DNA from: Gracilimonas sp040882225 | GTDB lineage: Bacteria > Bacteroidota > Rhodothermia > Balneolales > Balneolaceae | DNA length: 64,000 nt | Reading direction: 5' to 3' | NCBI GenBank assembly: GCA_040882225.1 | Contig: JBBEBR010000022.1 | Coordinates: 62,001-126,000 of the forward strand | In this document: positions 8,564-18,179 of the stretch, in pieces | Layout: each line of letters opens with the position of its first letter | Position numbering within the stretch: position 1 is the first letter of the stretch | The notes under the pieces: model-generated | What the model was told of the DNA's origin: nothing | Databases searched by the model: none | The model's input: the letters and a program-made list of their open reading frames with translations, nothing else | Program-made: the position numbers and the translations under genes

Positions 8564-9868
8564 ATGTATAGTGTAACAGATTACGTAAACTTATTTTTGA
8601 AATTCAGAGAATCAGAGGCCATTGAATATCCCGGCTTTAACATTGATGCTAATCAAAAAGGAGTTGTTGAAGAAAAGAAAAAAGCTAACCTATATCCGGC
8701 ATTGGTTTTGGGGAATGTCGGATTAGTTTACAGTTTGAGTAAAGCAGGAATACCGGTTTACGTTGGTTCTGAAGCACGAAAAAATCCCTGCTTCTATTCA
8801 CGATATGTGAAAGGAAAGGTTCAGTTTTCAACTTATAGAAATCAAACATTTATAGATGAATTGTGCGAGTTTGGAAAAACACTGGATCAAAAAGCAGTGA
8901 TATTTAGTGATGATGATGATGCACTTTTAACCATTTCTAATCATAGAGATCAATTAAGTGAGTATTTCCATTTTCTATTTCCCCCTAAAGAAACCGTTAA
9001 TAAAGTTCTGGATAAGCAGGAATTCAGCAAACTCTCAAAAATCCACGAATTACCAGCCCCGGCTTCATTTAATATTACCTCTTTTGATGAGCTGAAGAAA
9101 TCTGCCAAACAATGCACCTTTCCCTGTATTATAAAGCCGGTTTTTCGTTCAGATTGGTATCGGGAAGATTTTGAAAAAATAGTTGGCAGCTATAAAAAAG
9201 CGTATAAATGTTTAGATGAAGAGGAGCTGTTCAGCATGTATAAAAAAGTTTCTCGAATCAACAAAAAAGTGGTACTCCAGGAATATATTGAGGGTGATGA
9301 TACTTACCATTACAGTGTAAATATGTATGTTGATAAGGATGAAGAAGTAAGAGGATATTACATTGCCAAAAAATTACGAATCTATCCTATTGGAGCGGGG
9401 ATGGGTTCTTTCATTTCTACGGTAAAAGATGAGGTGGTTTACAAAAAAGCTGTTGAGGTGGTAAAAGCCTTGAACTTGCGTGGACTGCTGAATATTCAAT
9501 TTAAAAGAGACAGCAGAACCGGAGAGCCGAAACTCATTGAAATTCACTTTAGAAATAGTATCTGGGGTTATATTGGTGTAGCTGCAGATATAAATTTATA
9601 CAATTTCTATTACCAGGGATTAACCGGGGAAGAATTATGTGCCTGCGAAGATTATAAAGACGGGGTGAAATACGTAAATCTGAATAGAGATATTGCCAGT
9701 TTTCTGCAATACAAAGCAGCCGGTGAACTTACGTTTCTGAAATGGATTAGCAGTTATAGAGGAAAGCTTGTGTTAGGAGATTTTAAAGCCTCCGATCCCA
9801 TTCCATATTTCATGATCTGGTGGTTGGCAACACTTGCACAAATCAAACTAAAACTCTCTCTCAGATAA
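8564..9868 (+). CDS. ATP-grasp carboxylate-amine ligase
   Basis: This 434-residue ATP-grasp enzyme joins an amine to a carboxylate through an acyl-phosphate. ATG 8564 is chosen because GGAGGT lies five bases before it; a TTG further upstream lacks a ribosome site. Visible elements are the N-terminal LVLGNVGLVYSLSKAGIPVYV fold, FPCIIKPVFRS (ATP-binding Lys), VVLQEYIEGDDTYHYSVNMYVD and the C-terminal metal-binding stretch PKLIEIHFRNSIWG. It resembles D-aspartate-ligase and PylC-type members; the substrate is unknown. The gene is alone, tail to tail with a methyltransferase 8 nt away. Confidence 0.78.
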   Translation: MYSVTDYVNLFLKFRESEAIEYPGFNIDANQKGVVEEKKKANLYPALVLGNVGLVYSLSKAGIPVYVGSEARKNPCFYSRYVKGKVQFSTYRNQTFIDELCEFGKTLDQKAVIFSDDDDALLTISNHRDQLSEYFHFLFPPKETVNKVLDKQEFSKLSKIHELPAPASFNITSFDELKKSAKQCTFPCIIKPVFRSDWYREDFEKIVGSYKKAYKCLDEEELFSMYKKVSRINKKVVLQEYIEGDDTYHYSVNMYVDKDEEVRGYYIAKKLRIYPIGAGMGSFISTVKDEVVYKKAVEVVKALNLRGLLNIQFKRDSRTGEPKLIEIHFRNSIWGYIGVAADINLYNFYYQGLTGEELCACEDYKDGVKYVNLNRDIASFLQYKAAGELTFLKWISSYRGKLVLGDFKASDPIPYFMIWWLATLAQIKLKLSLR

Positions 9869-9875
9869 GAATCTG

Positions 9876-10655
9876 CTATTTGTTGGGGCGTGCTGTAAAA
9901 AGGTTAATGGAATAAACCAATTGCGGTTTATTGTTGTTATGATGCAGAGACTTGATATTTTCAAGCAATTCTTCCCATTCATTACCATTATGATTTATAT
10001 AACTCTGAGAGCGAGCATCTCCAATTAGCATTTCAAGACTGACATCACGTACATAATTATATCGATAACGGCGGATATTTTTGAAATAGGGGAGTCGGCG
10101 AAGTCTCCAAAGCATTTTTATTCTCATCTTTTTTATAAAGCCGGGGAATTTATCATAAGGGGTAACTCGCCCGGGATTTTTTGAAGCCGCCTGATGAATA
10201 AGCTCGGAATAGCGAGCAGTAAAAGGATCTTTAAGATCCCAATAGCTCCAGATTAAAGCCAGTTGCCCCGTTGGCTCTAAAACCCGATTAAACTCCTGCA
10301 AGCTTTTTTTGAAATTAAACCAGTGGAAGGCTTGAAAAACTGTAACAAGGTTTGCTGAGCTTGATTCCACTTCAAGATTTTCTGCACTCATATTCACATA
10401 CTTTACTTTTGGGTGTGCTTCAGCCGATTCTATCATAGCACTATTTGGTTCTGCGGCAATTACATCAATTCCCCGATCTCCTAAAATTCGGGAAGCAATC
10501 CCGGTTCCTGCTCCAACATCAATTGCACTTATATCACCGGGACTACGATAAGGATGTAATATATGATCTATTAATTCTGAGGGATATTCTGGCCGGTATT
10601 GAGCATAAGCCTCAGCTTTTTCAGTAAAGAGGGCGTGGGTGATCGGAGTGGGCAT
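9876..10655 (-). CDS. Class I SAM-dependent methyltransferase
   Basis: This 259-residue protein begins with the SAM-binding motif AIDVGAGTGIASRIL near residue 45, followed by the acidic DVIAAEPN strand end and the VTVFQAFHWF motif IV. The layout matches Methyltransf_11/25 enzymes, including yeast TMT1-like and ubiquinone-type small-molecule methyltransferases. The substrate is not evident. It starts at ATG 10655 with no operon partner. The 150 nt before it contain nothing I can interpret. Confidence 0.82.
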   Translation of the reverse strand: MPTPITHALFTEKAEAYAQYRPEYPSELIDHILHPYRSPGDISAIDVGAGTGIASRILGDRGIDVIAAEPNSAMIESAEAHPKVKYVNMSAENLEVESSSANLVTVFQAFHWFNFKKSLQEFNRVLEPTGQLALIWSYWDLKDPFTARYSELIHQAASKNPGRVTPYDKFPGFIKKMRIKMLWRLRRLPYFKNIRRYRYNYVRDVSLEMLIGDARSQSYINHNGNEWEELLENIKSLHHNNNKPQLVYSINLFTARPNK

Positions 10656-10804
10656 AATAGTTTGATTAGATTTTAAAGTAAAAATCCAATGTCGGTATTA
10701 GCAACTGTAGTTCGCCTAATAAAAAAAATGATAATTTTGTAGCAAATCAGTTGACGTTTTAACTCTCGCTTGGATTACTCCAGTAGAGGAAATTGTTGAG
10801 AATG

Positions 10805-13800
10805 TCATTTCTTAGCTAACACGGCTTCGCTTCTGATGGTTGCACTTAAGGCTTCAAAAGCTTCTGTTTTTGTGAGATAAGCGGAAGCCCCCGCGTTTCT
10901 CATCGCCTGTGCAACAGAGCCTTTCTCGTGCAGAGAAAGGCCAATTACTCGCACATTTTCTATGGTTGATACAATTTCCCGGGTGGCGTCAATTCCATTC
11001 ATTACCGGCATATCAACATCCATGATTATTACATCAGGGGTATATTTTCGGGCTAATTCTACCGCTTCTTCACCATTCATGGCTTCGGCAATTACAATTA
11101 AATCATCCTGCTGTTCCACAATTCTTCGCAATCCCTTCAACATCATTTTATGATCGTCAACAAGCATTACCCGAATTTTATCACTCTCCTGATATGAAAT
11201 TTCGGCTTGCCGGGAAGCTCCGTTTTGAGCAGACATCTGATTCCTATCAGATTCCTTTAATAATGGGGCGTATAAATCAATGGTGGTTCCTGTACCGGGA
11301 ATAGAGGTGATGTGGACATTTCCTCCCAACAAATCCAGCCGTTCGCGAATGCTGAAAAGCCCAAAACCACCTTCATCGGTCACCGATAAATTTTTTTTGG
11401 TGGGATTAAAGCCAGATCCTTTATCCTGTACCGAAATCCGAATATTTCCATCCATACTGGCGATTTTGATACGAGCTTCTTTTGTGCCCGCATGTTTAAC
11501 AACATTAAAAAGAGCTTCCCGAACACTTTGCAGCAAGGCATCTCGTATTTCTTTGGTCATAAGTTTGGGCAACTCATCATCAACTATGGAAACTTTAAGG
11601 CCATGTTTTTTCATTTTATTAGCTACCCAGTCTACTGAAGCCACAATGTCTTCATCATCCAGAGAGGGCGGGGGTTTCAAGTCAGACATAAGTTCCCGGG
11701 TATAAGAAACGGCTTCACTCACCAGGTCCTTTATCTGTTTCATTTCAGGTTTTTCAGTAAATTTGCCATCAATAAGATCCAGCTCCATTTTTATCATAGC
11801 CAGTAGCTGCCCCAAATTATCATGTAGATCGGCCGCAAGGCGATGACGTTCTCGTTCTTCCGCTTTGCTCAGCTGAGATGCCAGCGAACGCAACTGCTCC
11901 TGATAAGACAAAAGAGCTGAGGTTCTTTCTTCCACTCGTTCTTCAAGCGTCTCATTTATTTTCTCAAGTTTTTCTTCATCCTGCTTTCGTTCAGTTATAT
12001 CCTGAATGGTACCTATTAATCGTTTAGTGTTATCATTTTCATACCCCCGAAGAATTTTACTGTGTACGCTAATCCATTTTTTTTCTCCGTCAGTGCGAAT
12101 TATGCGGCATTCAAAATCCCAGTTCCCATCATTTGCTAAAGTTGCCTCTAATTTTTTCCGTATCCGCTTTCTATCCTCAGATATCACATGTTTAAATAAT
12201 GTTTTTGGACTCCATACTTTTTGAAGAGCGTCATATCCAAAAATTTGATCGTGTTTTATGGATCGCCACGCCTTATTTGTCTCAAGATTCAAATCCCAAA
12301 CACCTACCCCGGTTCCTTCCAGTGCTGCTTTTAGGCGCTCTTCACTTTTTCGTAAAGCGGCTTCGGATCGCTTTTCTTCGGTGATGTTGTTTAAAATTAC
12401 GGCAATTTTATTCTCTCCGGGTTCTCCGGTTTTGAAAGCATATAAATTCAGAATACGCTCGGGGGAAGGAATGGTAACTTCAAAACGTAAAGGGTGGCCC
12501 GTTTCCAATACATGCTCGTAATTTTTAATCCATTCCGGATCAATGTCAGGCAATATTTCCCGTAAAGTTTTAGAGTCGGGATCAGGGATTCCCGATTGCC
12601 ATTCAAAAGCGGGGTTAGTTTCTATTATGCGAAAATCAGTTGGAGCATCATCCTCGGTAGATATTTTCTTCATAATGCAGAAGCCTTCATCCATGGAGTC
12701 AAACAAAGTGCGGTATTTTTTCTCACTTTCCCTGAGTTGCTTTGCGGTTCGGGCATGTTCTACAGCAGCCCATGTGCGTTCGGCTGTTTCTTCAATAAGC
12801 GCAATTTCGTCTTCTTGCCAGTCCCTGGGTTCTGCTTGATGAACACTTAGCACAGCGAGGAGCGCACCACCTTTCAACAGAGGAACGGTTACATGCGCCT
12901 TAATTTGAATGGAATCATAAGCTGCTTTCTGTTTTGAAGTGATATCCGCTTCATTCAAATCATTCATGACTACCGTTTGGCCGGTCCGTAGTTCTTTCAG
13001 CATTTCGGGATCATGTTCTTGCAGATTAAGAATCCCGGCAGTATTCGGAACACCTTGTGCATAATCACGCTGGATGATGGCCCGGCCCTGCTCCTCAATT
13101 TCTCCATAACCTGCACGGTTTAAGTTCAGGTGTTCTGCAAGCACACGTATTGCCTCATCCTGAATAGCTACGGGATCATAAAGTGGGCGAAACGCATCAT
13201 TCAATATGGTAAGAAATACTGCTCGTTCTTCATTCCGTTTCAGTAAATATTCGGTTTGTTTTCGTTCTGTGATGTTAATTAGTAAAACGGCAACTTTCTG
13301 CTCTTCTTTGATGCCGGTAGGGAAAGCGTTAATGTCAAAAACATATTTTGAAGTACTTAAATAATTTTCTACATGGATAGGCTCACCAGTCTCAAGTACC
13401 TTATTTAAAGTTTCGATCCAGCTTTGAGCGACTTCTGGTGTAGCTTCAGACAATCTTTTCCCTATAATATCTGATAATTTAGTTTGTTGCTCAAAAGCAG
13501 GATTAGTTTCTATAAAAATGAAATCAGGCTTGTCCTCAGTTTCTGTCTTTTCAAATAAACAAAACCCCTGGTCTATAGACTCAAACAAAGTACGATAGCG
13601 ATCTTCACTTTTTAAGATGGCTTTATTCTCCCGGTCTCGTTCAAGGGCGATACTTGCTATATGTGATCCGAAATCAGAAATACGAAGTTCCCATTTTGTA
13701 GGTTCCCTCGGTTCGCTGAAACACATCATAAAAGAGGCTATGGCATCGCCAGATTTAGCAAAGATGGGAGATGAGTGACAGGCTTTTATATTGTGGCTAA

Positions 13801-14965
13801 GGCAGAGCTCACGCCAGGGCTTCGACCACTTGCTATCTGCCGCAATATCAGAGCACATAACCGGATAGCCTTTATAAAGAGCCTCGCCGCACGTTCCTAT
13901 CGAAAGTTCATTTATGGGAGCACCTTTAAGCCCTTCCTTAAAGCTCTGGGGTTGGTTTGGGCTTAACGTATACTCGATAGATTTTCGAACTTCATCAGCC
14001 ATAATTACCGATGCTTTTGCATCAGGACTTAGCCTTGGAACAGCTTTACAGAGAGCGGTAAGACATTTATCCAAGGGACTTCCTGAGGCAATAAGCTCAA
14101 GCAGCTGCCTTTGTTCCAACTGTAACTGTTCTAATTTTTTTTGCTCGGTAATGTCAATCATCATATTTACTCCGCCAATGACATTGCCTTCTTTATCGCG
14201 AAGTGGTGTAGGATGTGCGGAAAACCAGACAAATTTTCCATTTGCTAATTGGGCTATTACCTCTTGATCTTCAATGGATTTTTCTTCTTTCAACACAATT
14301 GCCATTGGGCACTCTTCGTGTGACATTGGAGCGCCATTCGGCCAAAAAAGTTTCCATTTCAAGTACCAGTTATCAGTGCCTAATTCCGGTACTTCCTGAG
14401 AAAATTCAATTGCGGCACTATTATAGTGGGTAAGGCGGCCTTTAGCATCGGTGGTATAAATTGCTTCTGGCAAAGAGTCAAAAATCTGGGGATAGAAGTG
14501 TTGTTCTTCAGTAGCTAAAGTTGGTTTAATTACGGATGTAAAAACTCCTTCAACACTTTCAATGCCCCGAATAGGTGAAAATTCTAAATTTATAGCCTGA
14601 TTTGAGGGTTTTACCTCAAAAAGATGCAGAATCAGGTTAGGAACGTGTTTAGTCTTTCCAGTAGATTTTACTTGTTTCAGTATTTTGCTGAAAATATTCC
14701 ATTTTTCGTTAAAAACTTCTTGCGCGGGTTTTCCATTTTTCGAGGTGAATTCGCCCTCTGTAAGTTTATCCCAGGATTTGTTAAAAAGCAGAATAAAATC
14801 TTCACCCCAAAAAATGCAAGAAGGATTACTTGAATTTTCACAAAGAGAGTATACAGTTTGAAGATTTTGTGGCCAATTGTCCCTATTACCTAAAATCGTT
14901 TTCAGCCAATCGGTAGGTTTGCTTTGGCCTTCATCTACCGGCTTATTATTTTTTTTATCTGCCAT
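10805..14965 (-). CDS. PAS/GAF sensor histidine kinase fused to a receiver domain
   Basis: This is a 1386-residue soluble hybrid kinase with no membrane helix. Approximate domains are PAS (20-150), PAS (165-270), GAF (285-440), PAS (460-570), GAF (590-740), PAS (750-870), PAS (875-1000), coiled coil, and HisKA_3 with the phosphoacceptor His in LAADLHDNLGQLLAMIKMELD. A HATPase with GSGFNP and GGFGLFSIRERL follows. The C-terminal REC has acceptor Asp in DVIIMDVDMPVMNG and an LTKTE end. It is a NarX-type kinase whose NarL-like receiver is fused but lacks the LuxR DNA-binding domain, so output probably passes to another protein. The signal is unknown. Confidence 0.9.
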   Translation of the reverse strand: MADKKNNKPVDEGQSKPTDWLKTILGNRDNWPQNLQTVYSLCENSSNPSCIFWGEDFILLFNKSWDKLTEGEFTSKNGKPAQEVFNEKWNIFSKILKQVKSTGKTKHVPNLILHLFEVKPSNQAINLEFSPIRGIESVEGVFTSVIKPTLATEEQHFYPQIFDSLPEAIYTTDAKGRLTHYNSAAIEFSQEVPELGTDNWYLKWKLFWPNGAPMSHEECPMAIVLKEEKSIEDQEVIAQLANGKFVWFSAHPTPLRDKEGNVIGGVNMMIDITEQKKLEQLQLEQRQLLELIASGSPLDKCLTALCKAVPRLSPDAKASVIMADEVRKSIEYTLSPNQPQSFKEGLKGAPINELSIGTCGEALYKGYPVMCSDIAADSKWSKPWRELCLSHNIKACHSSPIFAKSGDAIASFMMCFSEPREPTKWELRISDFGSHIASIALERDRENKAILKSEDRYRTLFESIDQGFCLFEKTETEDKPDFIFIETNPAFEQQTKLSDIIGKRLSEATPEVAQSWIETLNKVLETGEPIHVENYLSTSKYVFDINAFPTGIKEEQKVAVLLINITERKQTEYLLKRNEERAVFLTILNDAFRPLYDPVAIQDEAIRVLAEHLNLNRAGYGEIEEQGRAIIQRDYAQGVPNTAGILNLQEHDPEMLKELRTGQTVVMNDLNEADITSKQKAAYDSIQIKAHVTVPLLKGGALLAVLSVHQAEPRDWQEDEIALIEETAERTWAAVEHARTAKQLRESEKKYRTLFDSMDEGFCIMKKISTEDDAPTDFRIIETNPAFEWQSGIPDPDSKTLREILPDIDPEWIKNYEHVLETGHPLRFEVTIPSPERILNLYAFKTGEPGENKIAVILNNITEEKRSEAALRKSEERLKAALEGTGVGVWDLNLETNKAWRSIKHDQIFGYDALQKVWSPKTLFKHVISEDRKRIRKKLEATLANDGNWDFECRIIRTDGEKKWISVHSKILRGYENDNTKRLIGTIQDITERKQDEEKLEKINETLEERVEERTSALLSYQEQLRSLASQLSKAEERERHRLAADLHDNLGQLLAMIKMELDLIDGKFTEKPEMKQIKDLVSEAVSYTRELMSDLKPPPSLDDEDIVASVDWVANKMKKHGLKVSIVDDELPKLMTKEIRDALLQSVREALFNVVKHAGTKEARIKIASMDGNIRISVQDKGSGFNPTKKNLSVTDEGGFGLFSIRERLDLLGGNVHITSIPGTGTTIDLYAPLLKESDRNQMSAQNGASRQAEISYQESDKIRVMLVDDHKMMLKGLRRIVEQQDDLIVIAEAMNGEEAVELARKYTPDVIIMDVDMPVMNGIDATREIVSTIENVRVIGLSLHEKGSVAQAMRNAGASAYLTKTEAFEALSATIRSEAVLAKK

Positions 14966-15198
14966 TGATGCTCATTGAAAGGGTTGTAGTCTCCTTCTGG
15001 TACTTTTTTCCGAAAAAACTTTATATATAACCTTACAAATAACGAGAGCCTGTTAAGTAGAGTTCCATAAATCGTTGCTGCACATAGTATTAATACTTAA
15101 AAAAGAGAAATAAGTCAATTTTTGATTATCCCTAAACCATAGATTTTTGAAGAGGCAAAGAATTTGAATGGCGCAAAAAAGCTGTAAATGGCTGGTAG

Positions 15199-15660
15199 CT
15201 AATTGCTCAAGAGTTTTTTTATCTCTGGTAATCCTTGAAAAGAAGCATGCATAGAAGCGGTATTTCCTCTTTTATCTTTCAGGGATTTATCGGCGCCGTG
15301 CTGAAGCAGCATTCGTGCGATTTCGGGCTGATTGAAAGTGGCGGCGTAAATTAGAGCGGTGGCGTCGTTTAAGTTTCTCTTGTTAACATCGGCACTGTGC
15401 TGTAAAAGTAATTTGGCAATTTTTGTATAACCCTTGAAGCAAACTCCCATCAATGCGGTATTTCCGGCAGCGTCTTGTGCATCAACATTTGCTCCCTGTT
15501 TTAGTAAATATTCAGTTATTTCAAATTGCTCGCTGTAACTTGCCATTATTAGCGGCGGATATCCTTTCTCATCTTTTTTGTGAAGCAGAGACTCGTCTTC
15601 GGAAACCCGTAGTTTTATTTCTTCAAGTTTACCCTGTCGTATTAAGTCAAAGAAATTCAT
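15199..15660 (-). CDS. Ankyrin-repeat protein
   Basis: This 153-residue protein has about four ankyrin repeats, recognisable from GYPPLIMASYSEQFEITEYLL, GNTALMGVCFKGYTKIAKLLL, DATALIYAATFNQPEIARMLL and GNTASMHASFQGLPEIKKLL. There is no signal peptide. Small ankyrin proteins are often encoded next to catalase in bacteria (AnkB-type, protecting or assembling catalase), and here katA lies 232 nt upstream on the same strand. A role with KatA is therefore a reasonable inference, not shown. Confidence 0.82.
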   Translation of the reverse strand: MNFFDLIRQGKLEEIKLRVSEDESLLHKKDEKGYPPLIMASYSEQFEITEYLLKQGANVDAQDAAGNTALMGVCFKGYTKIAKLLLQHSADVNKRNLNDATALIYAATFNQPEIARMLLQHGADKSLKDKRGNTASMHASFQGLPEIKKLLSN

Positions 15661-15714
15661 TTTTTTTTGGTGATGGGAATTTGGTTCAAATAGTTGTGCA
15701 TTAGATACACCCCG

Positions 15715-15764
15715 GATTCTGTTCGGGATAAGCCGAACAGAATCATCCCCTCTGTGAGAGGGGA
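15715..15764. repeat. Two adjacent perfect hairpins
   Basis: A 12-bp perfect stem GATTCTGTTCGG / CCGAACAGAATC (15715-15726, 15733-15744) is followed at once by TCCCCTC / GAGGGGA (15746-15752, 15758-15764). They lie between katA and the ankyrin gene, with another hairpin repeat 50 bp further on. This looks like a composite dispersed repeat; it could also attenuate read-through from katA. Confidence 0.6.
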
Positions 15765-15815
15765 ATTGATTTCAGGACTAATCTGATGTTAAATCAATGC
15801 TCAGTTGTTGGATAA

Positions 15816-15878
15816 AGACCTGTCAGGTTTCAGCTTAAATGAATATGGAAATAATAATCAACAAAACCTGACAGGTCT
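15816..15878. repeat. Second copy of the ACCTGTCAGGTTT inverted repeat
   Basis: AGACCTGTCAGGTTT (15816-15830) and AAACCTGACAGGTCT (15864-15878) form a perfect 15-bp inverted repeat with the same 13-bp arm core as the element at 3053-3111. The spacer differs from the first copy. It is just downstream of the katA stop, so it may serve as the katA terminator. Confidence 0.68.
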
Positions 15879-15892
15879 ATGACAATTAATCA

Positions 15893-17359
15893 TTACTCAG
15901 CAGCTTCAGTTTTAGCTAATCCCAAAGCTTTTCTTACACCGGCTCCGTACGCAGGATCGGCTTTATCGAAATGCGCAAGTTGGCGTTCAACTATGGCATC
16001 CGATACCCCCTGCATGGCATCGGCAATATTGCTGAACAGGCGTTCTTGCTGTTCGGTGTTCAACAACCTGAACAGGTTTCCGGGCTGTTCATAAACATCA
16101 ACTTCTTCCTCATATTCGTAGCGGGAGATGTCGCCTGAGACTCTCATTGGAGGCTCTGAAACGGATGGATCTTCTTTTGGCCCATCGAAAGAATTTGGCT
16201 CATAATAAGCGTCCGGATTTTCTTCATTATTATCAAAGAAGCGCATAGAACCGTCTTTGTGATAATGGTTTGCTGCCGACTTTGGCCGGTTCACGGGCAA
16301 GGCTTCGTAATGTGTTCCCAGGCGATAGCGATGTGCATCAGCATAAGAAAAAATTCGCGCCTGAAGCATTTTATCTGGAGAAAAGCCAATTCCCGGAACC
16401 ACATTTGATGGAGAATAAGCGGCATTTTCAATTTCAGCAAAATAATTATCGGCGTTTCGGTTTAGCTCAATTTCGCCCACTTTGATAAGCGGGTAATCGC
16501 CATGCGGCCAAACTTTGGTAAGATCAAAAGGATTGTAAGGAGTTTTTTCAGCTTCGGCTTCGGGCATTATTTGCACAAACATCGTCCACTTCGGAAAGTC
16601 GCCACGCTCAATAGTGCCAAATAATTCCTCCTGATAAGTTTCCCGGCTTTCACCAATCACTTTTTTAGATTCTTCATTCGTGTAATGCTTATGGCCTTGC
16701 TGTGTTTTAAAGTGAAATTTCACCCAAAAACGCTCGCCATTATCATTCCAAAAACTGAAGGTGTGAGAGCCATATCCATTCATGTACATTGGGGCAACGG
16801 GAAGTCCGCGGTCAGACATCAAAATAGTAACCTGGTGCAAACTTTCCGGCGACAGCGACCAGAAATCCCACATGGCTTCATTAGACCGAAGATTTGTTTT
16901 GGGATGTCTTTTCTGGGTATGAATGAAATCGGGAAACTTGTAGCCATCACGCACAAAGAAAACAGGAGAGTTATTTCCAACTAAATCCCAGTTTCCTTCT
17001 TCGGTATAAAATTTGAGGGAAAATCCACGAACATCACGCTCAGCATCGGCTGCTCCGGCTTCACCGGCAACGGTAGAAAAACGGGAGATGAGCGGTGTTT
17101 TCTTTCCAACTTCAGAGAAAATTTTCGCACTGGTATATTTGCTGATATCCTCAGTAACAGTAAGGGTACCGTGGGCGCCCCAGCCTTTGGCATGAACTAC
17201 TCTTTCAGGAATCCGCTCCCGGTTTTGATGAGCGAGTTTTTCCAGTAGCTTATAATCCTGAACCACTACCGGGCCGCGTGGACCAATGGTTTGAGAGTTT
17301 TGGTTGTTACTTATCGGTGCCCCTGCTGATGTAGTTAAACGCGAATTTTTCTTAGCCAT
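15893..17359 (-). CDS. katA: Catalase (monofunctional, small subunit)
   Basis: This 488-residue haem catalase disproportionates hydrogen peroxide. The distal His is in ERVVHAKGWGAHG (near residue 55), the catalytic Asn in DLVGNNSPVFFVRDG, and the haem-ligand Tyr in RIFSYADAHRYRLG (near residue 340). Its length fits the small-subunit clade 3 enzymes. There is no signal peptide, so it is cytosolic. ATG 17359 is the start. No OxyR or PerR site is obvious in the 219-nt region upstream. Confidence 0.95.
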   Translation of the reverse strand: MAKKNSRLTTSAGAPISNNQNSQTIGPRGPVVVQDYKLLEKLAHQNRERIPERVVHAKGWGAHGTLTVTEDISKYTSAKIFSEVGKKTPLISRFSTVAGEAGAADAERDVRGFSLKFYTEEGNWDLVGNNSPVFFVRDGYKFPDFIHTQKRHPKTNLRSNEAMWDFWSLSPESLHQVTILMSDRGLPVAPMYMNGYGSHTFSFWNDNGERFWVKFHFKTQQGHKHYTNEESKKVIGESRETYQEELFGTIERGDFPKWTMFVQIMPEAEAEKTPYNPFDLTKVWPHGDYPLIKVGEIELNRNADNYFAEIENAAYSPSNVVPGIGFSPDKMLQARIFSYADAHRYRLGTHYEALPVNRPKSAANHYHKDGSMRFFDNNEENPDAYYEPNSFDGPKEDPSVSEPPMRVSGDISRYEYEEEVDVYEQPGNLFRLLNTEQQERLFSNIADAMQGVSDAIVERQLAHFDKADPAYGAGVRKALGLAKTEAAE

Positions 17360-17578
17360 GCTGTACGATTTTTTTGTAATAATTTATATAGGAAGAAGAT
17401 TAAGAAATAAGAATCGTTAACCAAATCAATAAAGTTTTAAGTACTGATAGAGGATATCAATTAAGAATGGATGAATTAGCATTAAATGCCCTTCAATTTC
17501 TTGCTATCGGTAAAAGAGCAATTCGTGTTCCTATTTTGTATTATGCATAAGAAACGATGATGTAACACATGCAATATT

Positions 17579-17773
17579 ATGCGAACTACTTTAGATATTC
17601 CCAAAAAACTAATGGATGAAGCTATGGAAGCGACCGGTGCCAAAACAAAGAGTCAAATGATTAAGGATGCTCTGAAAGCACAAATCAATCAAGCCAAAAG
17701 AAAGCGTTTGATTGCGCTAAAAGGAAGCATCGACTTAGATTTAGACCTGGATTCACTTCGAGACCGCAATTAG
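17579..17773 (+). CDS. vapB: VapB-type antitoxin
   Basis: This 64-residue protein opens with MRTTLDIPKKLMDEAMEATGAKTKS, a ribbon-helix-helix of the VapB/DUF2191 family, and has a short acidic tail (DLDLDLDSLRDRN) that would bind the toxin. It would repress its own promoter and neutralise the PIN toxin encoded one base downstream. The start is ATG 17579. A candidate operator was not identified in the AT-rich region before it. Confidence 0.85.
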   Translation: MRTTLDIPKKLMDEAMEATGAKTKSQMIKDALKAQINQAKRKRLIALKGSIDLDLDLDSLRDRN

Positions 17774-17774
17774 T

Positions 17775-18164
17775 GTGACGAATTACAAAGTTTTGGTAGA
17801 CAGTTCCGTTTGGATTGATTACTTCAAAACCGGCGGTTTATCTGTATTAGACCGTTTGATTGAAGAAGATTTGGTATGCATCAACGAAATAATATTTACC
17901 GAACTCGCTCCCCTTTTAATGAAAAAGAAGGAGAATATTGCTCTTGAAGGGTTGCGTGCTATCGATCGAATTCCATTTCAAATCGACTGGGACATTATTC
18001 GAGCTTACCAACTTTTTAATCTGGAGCGCGGTATCAATAAAGTCGGCATTCCAGATTTAATCATTTTGCAACAGGTTATAGAATATAAGCTTACGCTTTT
18101 CAGCTTTGATAAACATTTTAAAATGATGAGTACCTTTCTCACATTTGATCAGTTCGAGATTTAG
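17775..18164 (+). CDS. vapC: VapC-type PIN-domain toxin ribonuclease
   Basis: This 129-residue PIN domain has the four expected acidic positions: Asp in LVDSSVWIDYF, Glu in NEIIFTELAP, Asp in GIPDLIILQ and Asp in FSFDKHF. VapC toxins cut specific RNAs, usually tRNA or rRNA, using Mg2+. It starts at GTG 17775, one base after the vapB stop, so the two genes are translationally coupled. No truncation is seen and the module looks intact. Confidence 0.87.
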   Translation: MTNYKVLVDSSVWIDYFKTGGLSVLDRLIEEDLVCINEIIFTELAPLLMKKKENIALEGLRAIDRIPFQIDWDIIRAYQLFNLERGINKVGIPDLIILQQVIEYKLTLFSFDKHFKMMSTFLTFDQFEI

Positions 18165-18179
18165 TAGCAAAGCCTCCGT

